The position numbers were made by a program, and so were the translations under genes. Positions 5,060-7,230 of a stretch of 7,230 bases of DNA are shown piece after piece (position 1 is the first letter of the stretch; each line of letters opens with the position of its first letter). Source of the DNA: an uncultured bacterium (GTDB lineage: Bacteria; Bacillota_A; Clostridia; Lachnospirales; Lachnospiraceae); the NCBI GenBank assembly GCA_905215045.1, contig CAJMOO010000088.1, positions 1 through 7,230 of the forward strand, written 5' to 3'. The notes below the pieces were generated by a model that searched no databases, was not told where the DNA came from, and saw only the letters and a program-made list of their open reading frames with translations.

Positions 5060-5233
5060 TTACCTTCCTTTTTTCTTGACTGATGAATCCTTCACCTGAA
5101 AACTGCTGCATCCTGAGCAGCCTGCACAGTTGCCTCCACATCCGCCTTGTTTCTTCTTCTGCACCTGTTTATAAATAACAAATGCGCAATATGCAATAAT
5201 CAATAACAATATGATAATGCTTACTGGATTCAT
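5060..5233 (-). CDS. FeoB-associated Cys-rich membrane protein
   Basis: Peptide of 57 aa of the type found right after feoB in many Firmicutes. A membrane helix with no signal cleavage (about residues 4-21, VSIIILLLIIAYCAFVIY) leads to a basic segment KQVQKKK and then a compact Cys cluster GGCGGNCAGCSGC (Cys32, 36, 39, 42), plus Cys16 inside the helix. The four-Cys cluster could hold Fe(II) or an Fe-S-like site at the inner membrane face. The positive-inside rule puts the cluster in the cytoplasm, near the FeoB exit. A perfect AAGGAGG lies about 8 bases before the ATG. The gap to feoB is about 100 bases and contains a hairpin. The family is recognised by context and pattern; its biochemical role is not established. 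Confidence 0.82.
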   Translation of the reverse strand: MNPVSIIILLLIIAYCAFVIYKQVQKKKQGGCGGNCAGCSGCSSFQVKDSSVKKKGR

Positions 5234-5287
5234 AATCGTCCCTCCTTTATATCATATCTTTTTTATATGAAATTTGATAAGCAAGAA

Positions 5288-5309
5288 GCCGGATGTTTAC
5301 ACATCCAGC
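5288..5309 (-). promoter_or_regulatory. Intercistronic hairpin with a GUAA tetraloop
   Basis: On the minus strand GCTGGATGT (5309-5301) pairs with ACATCCGGC (5296-5288) through nine pairs including one U-G. They are closed by GUAA, a GNRA-type tetraloop. There is only a weak pyrimidine tail (TTCTTGC), so it is at best a partial terminator. It may protect or process the feoB mRNA, or form the 5' end of a transcript from the TATAAT at 5316-5321. Confidence 0.55.
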
Positions 5310-5315
5310 CCCTCT

Positions 5316-5321
5316 ATTATA
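5316..5321 (-). promoter_or_regulatory. Possible internal -10 box ahead of the small membrane genes
   Basis: A perfect TATAAT just after the feoB stop on the minus strand. A start near 5309 would place the GUAA hairpin at the RNA 5' end. The -35 region is poor (TGTTCA at 18-base spacing is the best seen), so this is weak. Confidence 0.25.
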
Positions 5322-5332
5322 TACCATTTCGA

Positions 5333-7230
5333 CTACGCCTGAACAGATCTCTTTGAATATACTTTCTGATCTTTGTATGGATCTGGTCTGAATAGCAGGA
5401 ATAACATTACAAGCAATAACACGATACCTACTGCTGTTCCTACTGTAAATGCTCCACCTGTTGCAAATGTACCGATCTGATATACGATCAGCGTTACAAC
5501 ATAAGAAAAAATATTCTGGAAAAGAATCGCAAACCAGAACCATTTTCTAGACTGCATTTCTTTTGCCATTGTAGAGATTGCTGCTAAACATGGAGAGTCT
5601 AACAGGTTAAACAGTAAGAATGAAAATGCTGCTACAGCACTTGGGAACCAAGTTCTTACTGCTTCTGCTACTGTGACAGCATCTTCTGATGCATCTCCAG
5701 TTACGTTTGCAAGTACACCCATTGTTGATACGATAGACTCTTTTGCTGAGAATCCTGATAAAGAAGCTGCAACAGCTTTCCAGTTGTCAAATCCAAGTGG
5801 TGCAAAGATTGGTGCGATCGCTCCACCGATAACTGCTAATAAACTGTTTCCTGGATCTTCAACAGCTCCGAATGAACCATTGACGAATCCATATCCACTT
5901 AAGAACCACATAACAACACAAGCTAAGAACAGGATTGTTCCGGCTTTGATGATGAATCCTTTTAATCTTTCCCATACATGAAGTAATACTGTCTTAGCAG
6001 ATGGGATATGATACTGTGGAAGTTCCATTACGAATGGAGCTGGTTTTCCTGAAAATGGTTTTGTCTTCTTTAAGATGATCGCAGCAATTAATACGGCTAC
6101 GATACCAACAAAGTACATACATGGTGCAACTAAACCACCAGCTTCATAACTTCCTGTTGCATAACTTGTCATAACTCCACCCATCATAGCGATAACTGGA
6201 AGTTTCGCTCCACATGGAATGAATGTTGCTGTCATAATTGTCAGTCGTCTGTCGTTGTCTTGTTCGATCGTCTTAGATGCCATGATACCAGGAATTCCAC
6301 ATCCTGAAGAAATCAGTAATGGAATGAAGGATTTACCTGATAATCCGAAGTGGCGGAATACACGGTCCATTACGAACGCAATACGTACCATATATCCACA
6401 GTCTTCTAAGATAGACAGGAATAAGAATAAGATTGCCATCTGAGGAACGAATCCAAGGACAGCTCCTAAACCACCAATGATACCATTAACGATCAGATCC
6501 TGGATTGCTGCGCTTGCACCGATTCCTTTTAAGAAGCTTTGAGCGGCTGGCTGGATCATCTCAGCTACAAATGTATCATTTGTCCAGTCTGTTACTAATG
6601 TACCGATCGTTGTTACAGAAATATAGTATACAACAAACATGATCGCGATAAAGATTGGGATACCTAAGATACGGTTTGTCACAATACGGTCGATCTTATC
6701 AGAAATCGTTAATTTTCCTCCGCTCTTCTTCACTGTAGTGGAAACGATCTTCTGAATGAACTGATAACGTCCATCTGTTACGATACTTTCCATATCATCG
6801 TCTTCGGCTTTTTCAATCTTTGTTCTGTTATCTTCTATAACTTTTGCACCATTTCCTGAAAGTGCTACGCTTTCTGCTACTTTGCTGTCATTTTCCAGGA
6901 ATTTTACTGCATACCATCTTCTCTTATCTTCAGAAATAGATGATGGAAGTACATTTTTAACTTCAGCGATCGCTGCTTCTACATCTTTAGAGAAAATCTC
7001 TTTTGGCAGATCTACGGTATTCTTCTTCGCAACTTTGATTGCTTCTTCCACTACTTCGTCAAGACCTTTTCCTTTTAATGCAGATGTCTCAACAATTGGA
7101 CAGTTTAATAACATAGAAAGACGTTCCACATCAATTTTGATCCCACGTTTTTCTAATAAATCTGCCATATTCAACGCGATGACAACTGGTACACCAGTTT
7201 CGATCAGCTGTGTTGTCAGATATAAGTTTC
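5333..7230 (-). CDS. feoB: Ferrous iron transporter FeoB (5' end outside the window)
   Basis: GTP-hydrolysing Fe(II) importer of the inner membrane. About 631 residues are visible. The frame continues past the window edge (first visible residues NLYLTTQLIETG), so the P-loop, switch I and G3 are missing here, about 95-100 residues. Visible in order are G4 (ALNMAD, about 7177-7160), G5 (TSALKGKG, about 7087-7064), a helical GDI-like segment to about 6720, then the membrane domain. The two Gate signatures are intact: GCGIPGIMASKTIEQD (about 6304-6257) and FIPCGAKLPV (about 6223-6194), each with its conserved Cys. Later come FSAKESIVSTMG and SPCLAAISTM. The C-terminus is short (RPDPYKDQKVYS...), with no fused FeoC-like domain. 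A Cys-rich peptide is encoded downstream instead. It looks functional. The upstream control region and any feoA lie outside. Confidence 0.95.
   Translation of the reverse strand, partial: NLYLTTQLIETGVPVVIALNMADLLEKRGIKIDVERLSMLLNCPIVETSALKGKGLDEVVEEAIKVAKKNTVDLPKEIFSKDVEAAIAEVKNVLPSSISEDKRRWYAVKFLENDSKVAESVALSGNGAKVIEDNRTKIEKAEDDDMESIVTDGRYQFIQKIVSTTVKKSGGKLTISDKIDRIVTNRILGIPIFIAIMFVVYYISVTTIGTLVTDWTNDTFVAEMIQPAAQSFLKGIGASAAIQDLIVNGIIGGLGAVLGFVPQMAILFLFLSILEDCGYMVRIAFVMDRVFRHFGLSGKSFIPLLISSGCGIPGIMASKTIEQDNDRRLTIMTATFIPCGAKLPVIAMMGGVMTSYATGSYEAGGLVAPCMYFVGIVAVLIAAIILKKTKPFSGKPAPFVMELPQYHIPSAKTVLLHVWERLKGFIIKAGTILFLACVVMWFLSGYGFVNGSFGAVEDPGNSLLAVIGGAIAPIFAPLGFDNWKAVAASLSGFSAKESIVSTMGVLANVTGDASEDAVTVAEAVRTWFPSAVAAFSFLLFNLLDSPCLAAISTMAKEMQSRKWFWFAILFQNIFSYVVTLIVYQIGTFATGGAFTVGTAVGIVLLLVMLFLLFRPDPYKDQKVYSKRSVQA

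Noticed and set aside
7172..7174. Start of FeoB at the TTG in ALNMAD
   Set aside because: This lies inside the G domain (G4 motif). The frame continues upstream with FeoB-like residues to the window edge, so the gene is partial.
1..7230. CRISPR array, tRNA/rRNA, insertion sequence, phage or attachment site
   Set aside because: No regularly spaced repeats, cloverleaf, transposase or terminal inverted repeats were seen; the window looks like a stable chromosomal region.

Overview
This is an AT-rich window with Shine-Dalgarno sites (AAGGAGG type), short intergenic gaps and strong intrinsic terminators, typical of a low-GC Gram-positive anaerobe. The gene set (CvfB-type S1 protein, CPBP protease, class B sortase, GH25 lysozyme, and a Feo system with a FeoB-associated Cys-rich peptide and a membrane-anchored HMA protein) suggests Clostridia, most likely Lachnospiraceae. 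The genus cannot be fixed from the sequence alone.

Layout. (1) 1-1885, plus strand: a cvfB-like RNA-binding protein gene and a CPBP-family membrane protease gene, 12 bases apart, closed by a 19-bp perfect hairpin that serves both strands. (2) 1884-3417, minus strand: a class B sortase gene followed by a membrane-anchored GH25 muramidase gene, 28 bases apart, with their own extended -10 promoter. (3) 3421-4505: two divergent metalloregulator-type genes. On the minus strand is a very short Fur-like protein (DNA-binding domain only, no histidine). On the plus strand is a two-domain DtxR-family regulator with an iron-type Cys/Glu/His metal site. The roughly 320 bases between them hold two TTAG-N6-CTAA palindromes resembling DtxR/IdeR iron boxes, candidate promoters in both directions, four helically phased T-tracts, and a long hairpin that would form the 5' end of the fur-like mRNA. 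(4) 4460-7230, minus strand: the downstream part of a ferrous-iron operon. It holds feoB (5' end outside the window), a 57-aa FeoB-associated Cys-rich membrane peptide, an unrecognised 38-aa membrane microprotein, and a 120-aa membrane-anchored HMA (CxxC) protein. It ends at a bidirectional terminator shared with the DtxR-family gene.

How it fits together: FeoB imports Fe(II). The Cys-rich peptide and the HMA protein place thiol metal sites at the membrane beside it. The DtxR-family protein is the likely Fe(II) sensor, and it probably controls at least the divergent fur-like gene through the two boxes. The feo promoter lies outside the window, so control of feo itself cannot be read here. The most unusual parts are the regulator pair with its structured intergenic region and the set of three small membrane proteins behind feoB.
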